A stretch of DNA of 19,250 nucleotides from CAZSDW01 sp964605705 (GCA_964605705.1 CAZSDW010000053.1:1-19250); one strand, 5' to 3'. Positions 1 through 6,791 are shown, numbered from the stretch's first letter. Notes: generated from the letters alone by a model not told the origin. Program-made: numbers and translations.

Positions 1-1041
1 AATTATTCCGACACTCAGGAAGAGTAATACAATATACGTTGCATGATTCAAGGTGTGAAATATACCGCCAGCCATACCAAGACTTGTTCCAAAGGCAATT
101 CCCAAGATCATATATCCGCCCTGACCGATGCTGGACCAGGCAAGAAGTCTCTTTGCGTCATCCTGTAACATGGCAATAAAGGTTGGAATAACAATCGTAA
201 TTGCCCCTAACCAGGCAAGAATATTATTAAAACGAAAGAATCCATTACCTAAATGAAGAGTGGAGCCCGCACCGATCATTACATACATTATTAAAAGAAA
301 GCCAAAAACTCCCATTCTGGTAAGCATACCGGAAAGTACGGCTGTGAACGGAGCAGGTGCTTCTGTATAAGAATCCGGTAACCATATATGGAATGGTACA
401 ACGGCATTTTTAATTCCAAACGTAACCGTGAAGATAATTAATAAAAAGAGTTTATATCCCGAAGCAGCAGCCGATAGCTGGCTTGCAATAGTATTTATAT
501 TTAAACTTCCAACAGTTGTATAAATAGACAGAATCCCGACTAACATACACATCGAACCAATCAGGGACATGATGATATATTTTTCACCTGCTAACAGTGC
601 TTTTCCTTTATTATAACTAATCAGTAGAAATGTTGACCAGCTCATAATTTCCCAGAATATGAAGAAGGAGACTAAATCTCCGGATAATACAATTCCTAAC
701 ATTCCGGCATTTATTAAAAGCATCATCAAATAGAAGTAATCAGTTCTTTCTCGCTCTTTCATGTAACCGAGCGAATAAATAATTGATAAAGCCGCTAAAC
801 TTGCGATTGCAGCAGCAAAAAACCATGACAATGAATTGAGTCTCAGGATTAAAGGCAATCCGAAAAAACCATGATAAAACACTTTTTCTGTTTGGACACC
901 ATATAAGCAGGCAATGATTATCACCAGTGCCAATGAAATCAGTACAGCAGATACATTTCTGAGTTTAGAGGAAATTTTACCGAAAAAATATGTAAGAAAT
1001 GCGCCACCAAAAGCAATTATCAGCAGTAGTTCTAAACTCAT
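1..1041 (-). CDS. NuoL/NuoM/MrpD-family ion-translocating membrane subunit (3' end cut by window edge)
   Basis: This is an integral membrane proton/cation-translocating subunit of the complex I / Mrp / group 4 hydrogenase family. The frame is open from an ATG at 1041 to the window edge, giving 347 residues without a stop; full members are about 480-600. Family landmarks are visible: the TM5 glutamate in FWEIMSWSTF (E131), the TM7 lysine in FGIKNAVVPFHIWLPD (K211), and the LLAWSSIGQGGYM stretch near 299-311. Arg242 sits where a TM8 lysine is usual, and Ile336 replaces the lysine of the usual HAxFKALLFL motif. The start overlaps the stop of the upstream mrpD-like gene (ATGA), with AAGGAG just before it. 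It is most like HyfB/MrpD-type subunits. As the second antiporter-like subunit after mrpD, it may be an MrpA N-terminal counterpart or the first gene of a further redox module. Confidence 0.85.
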   Translation of the reverse strand, partial: MSLELLLIIAFGGAFLTYFFGKISSKLRNVSAVLISLALVIIIACLYGVQTEKVFYHGFFGLPLILRLNSLSWFFAAAIASLAALSIIYSLGYMKERERTDYFYLMMLLINAGMLGIVLSGDLVSFFIFWEIMSWSTFLLISYNKGKALLAGEKYIIMSLIGSMCMLVGILSIYTTVGSLNINTIASQLSAAASGYKLFLLIIFTVTFGIKNAVVPFHIWLPDSYTEAPAPFTAVLSGMLTRMGVFGFLLIMYVMIGAGSTLHLGNGFFRFNNILAWLGAITIVIPTFIAMLQDDAKRLLAWSSIGQGGYMILGIAFGTSLGMAGGIFHTLNHATYIVLLFLSVGII

Positions 1042-2332
1042 CCCAATACGCTCCTTATATATTCAATACTATTAAGAAGTTCTGAAGCAGCCGGATTTAG
1101 CACCTTTGTAATAAAATTAGGATAGACGCCGATGACTATGATCANNNNNNNNNNNNNNNNNNNNNNNNNNNNNNNNNNNNNNNNNNNNNNNNNNNNNNNN
1201 NNNNNNNNNNNNNNNNNNNNNNNNNNNNNNNNNNNNNNNNNNNNCCAATTCCTCCGAACGACGAAATCTCCATCGAACCGGTTCTGTAAATCATAAAGCC
1301 TGCCGATAAAAACAATAGCGCTTTGCCTAATGTGTGACTGACCATTTGAAAAAAACCGCCAGCCAAGCCAAATTGGGTGGAAATTGAAAAGGCAAAAACG
1401 ATTAATCCAATCTGTCCAATGCTGGAATAAGCCAGCATTCTTTTAATATTAGTCTGTTTGAAGGCACTCATTTCTCCGACTAATAATGTCAATACTCCGA
1501 GAAATAAGAAAAACATCAGGAAATTTGAAACATGACATATTGTGAAAAGAACTCTGACTACAGCATATAAACCAACTTCAATCGCAATTCCTGAGAGTAC
1601 GGCGCTAACCGATGAAGGCGCCGAAGAGTGAGCATCGGGAAGCCAGGCATTTAACGGAAATATGGCTGCTTCGATTCCCAGCCCTGTGATCATTAAAACC
1701 ATTGGAACGAATACCGATGGTTCGGTGTAATCGATAATCTGCTTTGCTAAATCCGCCATGTTCAAGGTCCCGAATTGTCCGTAAAGCAATCCAATACCGA
1801 TTAATAAAAGACTGGAACCAATGGATCCCTGAATGAGATACTTTACCGCGGATTCAAGCCCAGCTCGATTTCCAAGATAGGCTACCAGAGCATAAGAGGA
1901 AATACAGAGGATTTCGAAAAAGACAAAAAGATTAAAAATATCGCCGGTCAGTACAACCCCCGTAGCACCGGTCAATAACAGTAGAAATAAGATATGATAT
2001 TTCTGTTGTGCGCCTTCACTGATATATTTCAGGGCGTAGATGGCAACCAGCAGTCCTGTGAGGGCAATTAATGTAGCCAGCAGCATACCGACCGGACCAG
2101 CAACGAGATTAATTCCAAAGGGAGGAGCAAATCCCGCTATTTTTACAATAATCGGCTGCTTCAATACATGTGGCAAAATTGCCAATGCAATAATTAAATT
2201 AAAAAGGAATCCAACAACAGGAAGCCATTTAGTTATTTTGTTAGAAATAAGTCCCAGCAAAGGTGTCAGAAAAGCAAGTCCTAAGGGTACTGCTATTAAA
2301 AGTACTGGATTTACATTTAGTATTTCATTCAT
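1038..2332 (-). CDS. mrpD: MrpD/MbhH-like Na+/H+ antiporter subunit D, interrupted by assembly gap
   Basis: This is a membrane subunit of the Mrp (MnhD) antiporter or of an Mbh-like complex. The ATG at 2332 gives 362 clear residues up to the N run. After the run, 34 more residues (from IIVIGVYPNF to a TGA at 1038-1040) form a typical MrpD/NuoN C-terminus, so both sides belong to one gene. The total of 396 visible residues is about 90-100 short of usual MrpD length (near 490), and the missing part is the segment of helices that follows the GGI motif. The reading frame does not carry across exactly 100 N, so the gap length is nominal. Conserved TM5 Glu is E140 (FVFFEILCISSYAL). E221 (GIEAAIFPLNAWLPDAHS) and E252 (LSGIAIEVGLY) stand where lysines are usual in MrpD/NuoM. 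It lies 57 bases after mrpC. Confidence 0.88.
1145..1244. other. Assembly gap of 100 N inside mrpD
   Basis: Exactly 100 unknown bases. The round number and the broken reading frame on either side suggest a scaffolding placeholder, not a measured distance. About 270-300 bases of mrpD are probably missing. Confidence 0.95.
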
Positions 2333-2389
2333 TTTATATTATCCCATTTAGCATCGTCATTTTTAGCCCTATCTAAAATAAATCCTCGC

Positions 2390-2749
2390 TTACCATCGTT
2401 GTTCTTTGATTTCATGTAAATTGAGGGTTCCGAAATGTTTGTACAAGCCGATTGCCAGCGATAAAGCAAGTCCCATCACAGCCAGCCCGATTACAATAGC
2501 GGTAAGCACGAGTGCTTGCGGAACCGGATCAACCATGTTTTCAGCTGTGATACCTGCATTTGAAAAAATCGGAGCAGTTCCGTTTTTAATGTATCCAATA
2601 GAAATAAGAAATAGATTTACACCTGTCTCAAGAATACTCAATCCGATTATTACCTTTATATAATTATGCTTAACTGCCATAATAAAAAGACCGATAAATA
2701 TGAGACCGAAGGCTCCGATGTAATAGATGTAGTTATGTAAGAAACTCAT
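2390..2749 (-). CDS. mrpC: MrpC/MnhC-like antiporter subunit (NuoK family)
   Basis: This is a small three-helix membrane protein homologous to NuoK, part of the membrane arm of Mrp antiporters and Mbh hydrogenases (MbhG). It has 119 residues, the usual length. Landmarks are GLSILETGVNLFLI in the second helix and DPVPQALVLTAIVIGLA in the third; the acidic residue in the second helix lies on the ion path in this family. I chose the ATG at 2749 over an in-frame TTG at 2750-2752: GGAGGAG lies five bases before the ATG, and the ATG shares a base with the stop of the upstream mrpB fusion (TGATG), implying translational coupling. It is followed by mrpD. Confidence 0.93.
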   Translation of the reverse strand: MSFLHNYIYYIGAFGLIFIGLFIMAVKHNYIKVIIGLSILETGVNLFLISIGYIKNGTAPIFSNAGITAENMVDPVPQALVLTAIVIGLAVMGLALSLAIGLYKHFGTLNLHEIKEQRW

Positions 2750-3435
2750 CAACTCTCCTCCATTAACAGGTCGATAATTTTGCTCAATTCCGCGCCCACT
2801 TTAAATCCGATAGCGATATAAATAATGGGAATAATACCGGCACTTAGTAATGTATTAAATTCACCTTTGGGCAGGAAATTATACAGAAAATAACCGGCGC
2901 CAATTCCCAGACCAATTAATCCGATCACAATAAATATCAATCCGCCAAGGGATTCGGATAATATACTCCCGGTTTCATTTATTCTTTTTTCTTCATGACA
3001 GCCAAGATACATGAGCACGAATGCCGAAGCGATTACCGCACCTCCCTGAAATCCCCCGCCGGGAGTCAAGTGCCCATGAATAAATATATACGCGCCAAAT
3101 AATAAAATGAGCGGGAACAGTAATTTACACCCTGTCGAAAGGATTAAACTCGCCCTTTCTGATTCTCCCTTAGATTTTCTTTTAATTGTCGCCAGTACAG
3201 CGCCTAATCCAATCGCCGCCAGAAATAAGACTGTCACTTCGCCAAGTGTATCCAGACTCCGATAACTGACCACAACAGCAGTAACGATATTCGCTGCCCC
3301 GGTTTCTTCTTTGCCTTCATTAATATAGTGGTCGGCAAGCTTCGCTCGCGATGAGCCGAATGGTATTTTCTGAAGCGATGTAATAATACCCCATCCAATT
3401 ATTATTAATACGATTACAATGGATATTTTTCTCAT
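2749..3435 (-). CDS. mrpB: MbhE-MrpB fusion: MrpA C-terminal-like segment joined to MnhB domain
   Basis: This 228-residue membrane protein combines two pieces that are separate in Pyrococcus Mbh (mbhE and mbhF). Residues 1-85 resemble MbhE, the end of MrpA, including NIVTAVVVSYRSLDTLGEVTVLFLAAIG. Residues 95-228 are an MnhB/MrpB domain with the signature FGAYIFIHGHLTPGGGFQGG around 113-132 and several later helices. The join is in frame with no internal stop. The start overlaps the stop of the MbhD-like gene upstream (ATGA), and its stop overlaps the start of mrpC. It should sit in the membrane as part of the antiporter module. Confidence 0.9.
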   Translation of the reverse strand: MRKISIVIVLIIIGWGIITSLQKIPFGSSRAKLADHYINEGKEETGAANIVTAVVVSYRSLDTLGEVTVLFLAAIGLGAVLATIKRKSKGESERASLILSTGCKLLFPLILLFGAYIFIHGHLTPGGGFQGGAVIASAFVLMYLGCHEEKRINETGSILSESLGGLIFIVIGLIGLGIGAGYFLYNFLPKGEFNTLLSAGIIPIIYIAIGFKVGAELSKIIDLLMEES

Positions 3436-3671
3436 TCTTCATACCTCTTGGTTCGTCTGATTGCGATAACGAAAACAGCGGTCACTAGTGCGGCGCCAAT
3501 AGAAGCTTCTGCCATGGCAACATCAGGAGCGTGGAGGAGAAAAAACAGAACTGCTGCAATGAGACTGACCATACAGGAAGCAATCACCGCGCTTAGCAGG
3601 TCATTGAAAAAATATGCTGAAATTGCCGATCCAAGCATAGCAATTACTAATAAGGTAACGATGATTATCAT
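3432..3671 (-). CDS. MbhD-like subunit (DUF4040, MrpA C-terminal domain fragment)
   Basis: This is a 79-residue hydrophobic protein with three predicted helices. It resembles MbhD, the stand-alone equivalent of part of the MrpA C-terminus (itself NuoJ-like). The run LHAPDVAMAEASIGAALVTAVFVIAIRRTKRYEE is diagnostic: the APDVAxAEAxIGAAL pattern is shared by MrpA C-termini and MbhD. It overlaps mrpG upstream and the MbhE-MrpB fusion downstream by ATGA. It is probably a structural membrane subunit near the link between the ion channel and any redox module. Confidence 0.9.
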   Translation of the reverse strand: MIIIVTLLVIAMLGSAISAYFFNDLLSAVIASCMVSLIAAVLFFLLHAPDVAMAEASIGAALVTAVFVIAIRRTKRYEE

Positions 3672-3997
3672 ATTTCTTTCCTTTTCTCAAATGCTTCTGT
3701 CTGATCCACTACGCTTCGGTCACATAGCGGAACACCGCTTTTCTTTGAGGCTCTTGCAATAGCATGGCTCGAAATAGGATTGGTAACCAGAACGAAAACG
3801 GCAATAAGAAGACATTTCCAGAACCATTCAGGCTGAATGATCCCTATTCCGATAATAGTGAAAAATGTTCCAAAGGTAGTACATTTTGTGCCCGCCTGGA
3901 TTCGATTATAAACATCAGGCAATCGTAATATTCCAAAATTTCCAAGCAGTAAAAATAATACACCTATTCCTGTCGTAATAATTCCAAGCAATTCCAT
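3668..3997 (-). CDS. mrpG: MrpG/MnhG-like antiporter subunit
   Basis: This 109-residue membrane subunit of the Mrp antiporter or Mbh complex (MbhC) shows the family core LLLGNFGILRLPDVYNRIQAGTKCTTFGT near its N-terminus and TNPISSHAIARAS near the middle. An in-frame ATG at 4033 lies inside mrpF and would add 12 non-family residues. I chose the ATG at 3997: AAAGGA precedes it and mrpF ends immediately upstream (stop at 3999-4001). The C-terminus overlaps the MbhD-like gene. The hydrophilic tail (RSVVDQTEAFEKRKEI) is probably cytoplasmic. Confidence 0.92.
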   Translation of the reverse strand: MELLGIITTGIGVLFLLLGNFGILRLPDVYNRIQAGTKCTTFGTFFTIIGIGIIQPEWFWKCLLIAVFVLVTNPISSHAIARASKKSGVPLCDRSVVDQTEAFEKRKEI

Positions 3998-3998
3998 T

Positions 3999-4259
3999 TT
4001 AAAATCCTTTTTCCATAAAACGTGCAATCGCACACAGCCCTACAAAAGCAAGGAGTGAATAGACCAGGGAAACATCAAGATAAATATAGCGTTTGAATAC
4101 AAATGCTAAAAGAACCAGTAGAGCTACAGTAGTAGTCGTAATTGTATCGACTGCCACAGCCCGATCTGAGGCAGTTGGTCCTATTAGCATTCGAATCAAA
4201 CTCAGCAAAATGCCCCCGACAACCAAACCTAAAAAAACAATAAATATTATTTCATTCAT
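3999..4259 (-). CDS. mrpF: MrpF/MnhF-like antiporter subunit
   Basis: This 86-residue three-helix membrane protein is the second subunit of the Mrp antiporter core in this operon, equivalent to MbhB. The family signature is IGPTASDRAVAVDTITTTTVALLVLLAF. The ATG at 4259 overlaps the mrpE stop (ATGA). Its stop lies one base before the chosen mrpG start. Length and motif agree with the family. Confidence 0.93.
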   Translation of the reverse strand: MNEIIFIVFLGLVVGGILLSLIRMLIGPTASDRAVAVDTITTTTVALLVLLAFVFKRYIYLDVSLVYSLLAFVGLCAIARFMEKGF

Positions 4260-4771
4260 GCAAATACCACTTTTAAATATTTTTCAAATCTTTCACCAAT
4301 TTCCTTAGTGGACTCTTCCTTCTTTTCCGTTTTGACATAAATCCAGTGTATAAGCAATTCATCGCCTTTTATATCAAGGGTAAACGTCCCCGGTGTCAAA
4401 GTAATAGAATTGGCTAATATCATTTTTGCTATATCCTGCTTTAATTCCGTTTTGATAATCACAATTCCCGGCTTTATTGGCATTTTAGGATGGAGTACTC
4501 TATACGCCACATCAAAATTGGCTTTTACAATCTCTTTTAACAGCACAATAATGTATATAATCAAATATACGATTCGTTTTATACTTATAGGGGGAAACCC
4601 TAATTGCTGGTAATTTTTACTCAAAATTAACGCAAGCGTCAGGCTGATCAGAAATCCCAGGAGAATTTCATCAATTTTGAAAGTATTGGTTAAAATAATC
4701 CATACGGCTAATAGAAATATTAAAAGATAAAGGAAATTTTTTAATTTTATTAAAAAGGATTTCTCTCTCAT
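4256..4771 (-). CDS. mrpE: MrpE/MnhE-like antiporter subunit
   Basis: This 171-residue membrane protein is the MrpE/MbhA homologue and first antiporter gene of the block. N-terminal helices (about 12-55) are followed by YLIIYIIVLLKEIVKANFDVAYRVL, a hallmark of MrpE. A cytoplasmic domain then carries ANSITLTPGTFTLDIKGDELLIHWI. The start at 4771 is preceded by AGGAG about ten bases upstream, and the stop overlaps mrpF. It lies 74 bases after rex with no clear promoter or terminator between, so co-transcription with rex is likely. Confidence 0.93.
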   Translation of the reverse strand: MREKSFLIKLKNFLYLLIFLLAVWIILTNTFKIDEILLGFLISLTLALILSKNYQQLGFPPISIKRIVYLIIYIIVLLKEIVKANFDVAYRVLHPKMPIKPGIVIIKTELKQDIAKMILANSITLTPGTFTLDIKGDELLIHWIYVKTEKKEESTKEIGERFEKYLKVVFA

Positions 4772-4818
4772 CCTGCTTTACTCCTGGTCTAATTTTTAAA
4801 AGATCGCTCGATTTCATG

Positions 4819-4832
4819 AAGAATTAATTCTT
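4819..4832. repeat. 14-bp perfect palindrome between rex and mrpE
   Basis: AAGAATTAATTCTT is self-complementary and lies in the 74-base spacer between rex and mrpE. It has no loop or U-tract and so is not a terminator. It might be a protein-binding site, or chance in AT-rich DNA. Confidence 0.3.
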
Positions 4833-4845
4833 AAACATAGTACCA

Positions 4846-5478
4846 TTATTGTAAGGGATTATGTGAATAGTATATTAATCTGGCTAGTTCAGTGCTTAAA
4901 TCTATACATTTTACTTCAATATTTTTCGGCATATTTATTCGACATGGCGAAAAAGATAATACGGCATTTATTCCCAATTTTGCCAATTTACTGGCAACTG
5001 CACCTGTTTCAGAAACCGGAGTGGCGAGGATAACTATTTTAATATTTTCTGTTTTGATTGTTTTTTCTACATCGCTTATATCTTGAATGGTTATACCATT
5101 AATTTCGGTCCCTATTGTTTCTTTGTTATTATCAAAAGCAGCAATAATTTTAATTCCTTCGGAAGGAAAACTGGAATAAGACAGCAGGGCTCTGCCGATA
5201 TTGCCAACACCAATAAGTATGACCTTTTTTATTTTTTGTATTTTTAAAATATTTCGAATCGCTTCAAGAAGATTATTTACATTGTACCCAATTCCTCTTT
5301 TCCCGAATTCGCCAAAGTAGGAGAAATCTTTTCTAATGATTGAGGCGTTGATGTTACAAATTTCAGATAAATTATTCGATGATACAATATCAGTTCCTTT
5401 TTCAGAGAGGCAAATCAGTGCTCTCAAATATGGAAAAAGGCGGCTTATGGTTTCATCTGGTATTGGTTTTATTCTCAC
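4846..5478 (-). CDS. rex: Redox-sensing transcriptional repressor Rex
   Basis: This 210-residue Rex protein binds DNA as a dimer when NAD+ is high and lets go when NADH rises. The N-terminal winged helix (about 1-80) carries the recognition region RKDFSYFGEFGKRGIGYNV. The Rossmann domain starts with KKVILIGVGNIGRALL (GxGxxG NADH loop), and the C-terminal swapped helix includes IDLSTELARLIYY. The start codon is GTG at 5478, with AAAGGA six bases upstream. Its promoter carries a Rex box, so it probably controls itself. As first gene of a leftward block with mrpE-D it likely ties antiporter expression to the NADH/NAD+ ratio. Confidence 0.96.
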   Translation of the reverse strand: MRIKPIPDETISRLFPYLRALICLSEKGTDIVSSNNLSEICNINASIIRKDFSYFGEFGKRGIGYNVNNLLEAIRNILKIQKIKKVILIGVGNIGRALLSYSSFPSEGIKIIAAFDNNKETIGTEINGITIQDISDVEKTIKTENIKIVILATPVSETGAVASKLAKLGINAVLSFSPCRINMPKNIEVKCIDLSTELARLIYYSHNPLQ

Positions 5479-5488
5479 TCTAATCCTT

Positions 5489-5506
5489 TTGTGATTGTGT
5501 TCACAA
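5489..5506. promoter_or_regulatory. Rex box (Rex operator) at the rex promoter
   Basis: TTGTGATTGTGTTCACAA differs from the Rex consensus TTGTGAANNNNTTCACAA at one position and has perfect 6-bp outer arms. It lies about ten bases upstream of the rex GTG and at the predicted transcription start, an ideal repressor position. Confidence 0.85.
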
Positions 5507-5514
5507 TCCTATGA

Positions 5515-5543
5515 AGAATATGAAAAAAAATGTTATATATCAA
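5515..5543 (-). promoter_or_regulatory. Predicted sigma70-type promoter for rex-mrp block
   Basis: On the minus strand, TTGATA (5538-5543) and TATTCT (5515-5520) are separated by 17 bases. The start point would fall near 5508, next to the Rex box. Confidence 0.6.
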
Positions 5544-5582
5544 GTAGTTTTTATAAAATTTTCATTTTTGTAATAAAAAATC

Positions 5583-5611
5583 TTGCATTATGAACATATG
5601 TGCATTATATT
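5583..5611 (+). promoter_or_regulatory. Predicted sigma70-type promoter for the DUF134-led cluster
   Basis: TTGCAT (5583-5588) and TATATT (5606-5611) are separated by 17 bases. The transcription start would fall near 5618, within the second palindrome, about 30 bases before the ATG at 5649. Confidence 0.65.
5588..5607. promoter_or_regulatory. Operator-like palindrome, copy 1 (imperfect)
   Basis: TTATGAACATATGTGCATTA fills the -35/-10 spacer of the rightward promoter. It matches copy 2 except at three positions. The 26-base offset between copies is about two and a half helical turns. Confidence 0.6.
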
Positions 5612-5613
5612 TG

Positions 5614-5633
5614 TTATGAACTTATGTTCATAA
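5614..5633. promoter_or_regulatory. Operator-like palindrome, copy 2 (perfect arms)
   Basis: TTATGAACTTATGTTCATAA has 8-bp inverted arms around a TTAT centre, just after the -10 box. The binder is unknown; the DUF134 protein encoded immediately downstream is the obvious candidate for autoregulation. Confidence 0.65.
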
Positions 5634-5648
5634 TGAAGAGGAGAAAAA

Positions 5649-6122
5649 ATGCCGAGACCCCAAAAAGAGCGCAAGGTACTGGAACCACCCAAGATTCAGG
5701 GATTGAAACCGATGGGCGTGCCTGCCCGGTTTTTAGAACGGATTTATCTGACTCTGGGGGAATATGAAGCCATTCGCCTGGCGGACTATGATGGATTGGA
5801 TCACCAGGAAGCGGCTGATATTATTGGTGTCTCACGCCCGACCTTTACGCGCTTGATCGAGAAAGCCCGTCAAAAGGTTGCTGAAGCCATCGTCGGTGTC
5901 AAAGAATTACTCATTGAAGGCGGCAACTACACTTTTGCGACCCAGCTGCAGCGTTGTATGGATTGTGGCGATTTTGAACGCTTTGAGTCACCCAACGAAT
6001 TGGTTACAACCTGCCGAAGTTGTGGTTCTCAGAATATTGTTCATTTGAATGAATGGTTTGGTGGGCATGGTGGTCGTGGTTACCGAAACCGGGGTGGATT
6101 CAGAGGTGGTCATGGACATTAA
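5649..6122 (+). CDS. DUF134 (UPF0251) family DNA-binding/zinc-ribbon protein
   Basis: This 157-residue protein starts with the DUF134 signature (MPRPQKERKV, then YLTLGEYEAIRLADYDGLDHQEAA), followed by a helix-turn-helix at about 50-80 with recognition helix SRPTFTRLIEKARQKV. The C-terminal half has a zinc-ribbon-like CxxC pair set (C103/C106 and C122/C125) and ends in a Gly/Arg/His-rich tail from 138. The family is predicted to be regulatory and is commonly found near NifX-type and MinD-ferredoxin genes. The start has GAGGAG seven bases upstream. As first gene after a promoter with two palindromes, it probably regulates this cluster, perhaps sensing metal or Fe-S status through its cysteines or His tail. 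The sensing is inference. Confidence 0.9.
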   Translation: MPRPQKERKVLEPPKIQGLKPMGVPARFLERIYLTLGEYEAIRLADYDGLDHQEAADIIGVSRPTFTRLIEKARQKVAEAIVGVKELLIEGGNYTFATQLQRCMDCGDFERFESPNELVTTCRSCGSQNIVHLNEWFGGHGGRGYRNRGGFRGGHGH

Positions 6123-6145
6123 ATTTAAACATAAGGAGATAGAAA

Positions 6146-6373
6146 ATGCCAAGAGGTGACGGAACTGGTCCCGGCGGAATGGGACCTGGAAGTGGTTTAG
6201 GAAAAGGTCAGGGTCAACAAGGCGGACGTGGTCGCATGGGTGGTCCTGTATCTGGTGGACCCAGTGGAAATTGTGTCTGCCCGAATTGTGGTCACAATGA
6301 GTCTCATTTGAGGGGACAGCCATGTAATCAGAAACAGTGCCCGAAGTGTGGCGCTAGGATGACAAGAAATTAA
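6146..6373 (+). CDS. Small MPRGDGTGP-type protein with zinc-ribbon-like cysteines
   Basis: This 75-residue protein opens with MPRGDGTGPGGMGPGSG, the leader seen in DUF5320-type proteins, followed by a Gly/Gln/Arg-rich linker. The C-terminal 33 residues hold two CxxC pairs (CPNCGHNESHLRGQPC and CPKCGARM) plus single cysteines, suited to bind one zinc or an Fe-S centre. AAGGAG precedes the ATG by seven bases. It lies between the DUF134 gene and a longer DUF5320-like gene with the same leader. Function unknown; these small proteins recur beside NifX/MinD-ferredoxin clusters in anaerobes. Confidence 0.85.
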   Translation: MPRGDGTGPGGMGPGSGLGKGQGQQGGRGRMGGPVSGGPSGNCVCPNCGHNESHLRGQPCNQKQCPKCGARMTRN

Positions 6374-6396
6374 CAAACATAAAAAAGGAGGTTAGT

Positions 6397-6747
6397 ATGC
6401 CAAGAGGAGATGGAACAGGTCCGAGTGGAATGGGACCAATGACAGGCAGAGCTGCCGGTTTTTGCGCCGGATACGATCGTCCGGGTTTCGCTAATCCCGG
6501 AGTTGGTAGCGGATATGGAATGGGTCGAGGAATGGGACGCGGATTCCGCGGTGGATTCGGTCGTGGATTCGGCAGAGGCTTCGGTCATTATCATGCTATT
6601 CCTGTTAATTACGGAGTGCCGGTTAGCTGGAATGCTCCCACCAGGGAACAGGAGTTGGCTGCCCTGAAAGCCCAGGCGGCTAATTATGAGCAGGGACTCA
6701 AGGATATTACCAGACGAATTGGTGAACTTGAATCCGAATCAAAGTAA
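6397..6747 (+). CDS. DUF5320-like Gly/Arg-rich protein with C-terminal coiled coil
   Basis: This 116-residue protein begins MPRGDGTGPSGMGPMTGRAAGFCAGYD, the typical DUF5320 opening with a single cysteine. The middle (about 41-65) is a low-complexity GxGR/GFGR tract coded by four 12-base repeats. The C-terminus (about 83-116) is a charged helix, probably a coiled coil (TREQELAALKAQAANYEQGLKDITRRIGELESE). AAGGAGG lies five bases before the ATG. A hairpin terminator follows the stop by about ten bases. Function unknown; shape and context suggest an oligomeric scaffold or metal carrier. Confidence 0.85.
   Translation: MPRGDGTGPSGMGPMTGRAAGFCAGYDRPGFANPGVGSGYGMGRGMGRGFRGGFGRGFGRGFGHYHAIPVNYGVPVSWNAPTREQELAALKAQAANYEQGLKDITRRIGELESESK
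6541..6588 (+). repeat. Four tandem 12-bp repeats coding GFxG/GFGR units
   Basis: Units GGATTCCGCGGT, GGATTCGGTCGT, GGATTCGGCAGA and GGCTTCGGTCAT encode GFRG-GFGR-GFGR-GFGH in the DUF5320-like protein. The repeats are diverged at third positions, suggesting selection on the peptide pattern. Confidence 0.8.
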
Positions 6748-6755
6748 ATAATAAT

Positions 6756-6791
6756 GCGGGCGGGAGTCTATTTAGAGCCTGCCCGCTTTCA
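6756..6791 (+). terminator. Rho-independent-like hairpin after the DUF5320-like gene
   Basis: GCGGGC (6756-6761) pairs with GCCCGC (6781-6786); two further G-C pairs extend the stem past one mismatch. A short TTTC/TTATT tract follows. With a weak U-tract it may act as an attenuator that lowers expression of the downstream ferredoxin and radical SAM genes. Confidence 0.6.

Noticed and set aside
2040..2351. Plus-strand open frame of 103 codons opposite mrpD
   Set aside because: It is the antisense shadow of a well-supported membrane gene; no ribosome site and composition unlike the real genes.
3448..3762. Plus-strand open frame opposite mrpG/MbhD genes
   Set aside because: Antisense shadow covering two genes with clear family motifs.
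6541..6588. Possible CRISPR-like or regulatory short repeats
   Set aside because: The 12-base units are contiguous, in frame and code for GFGR units; no spacers exist.
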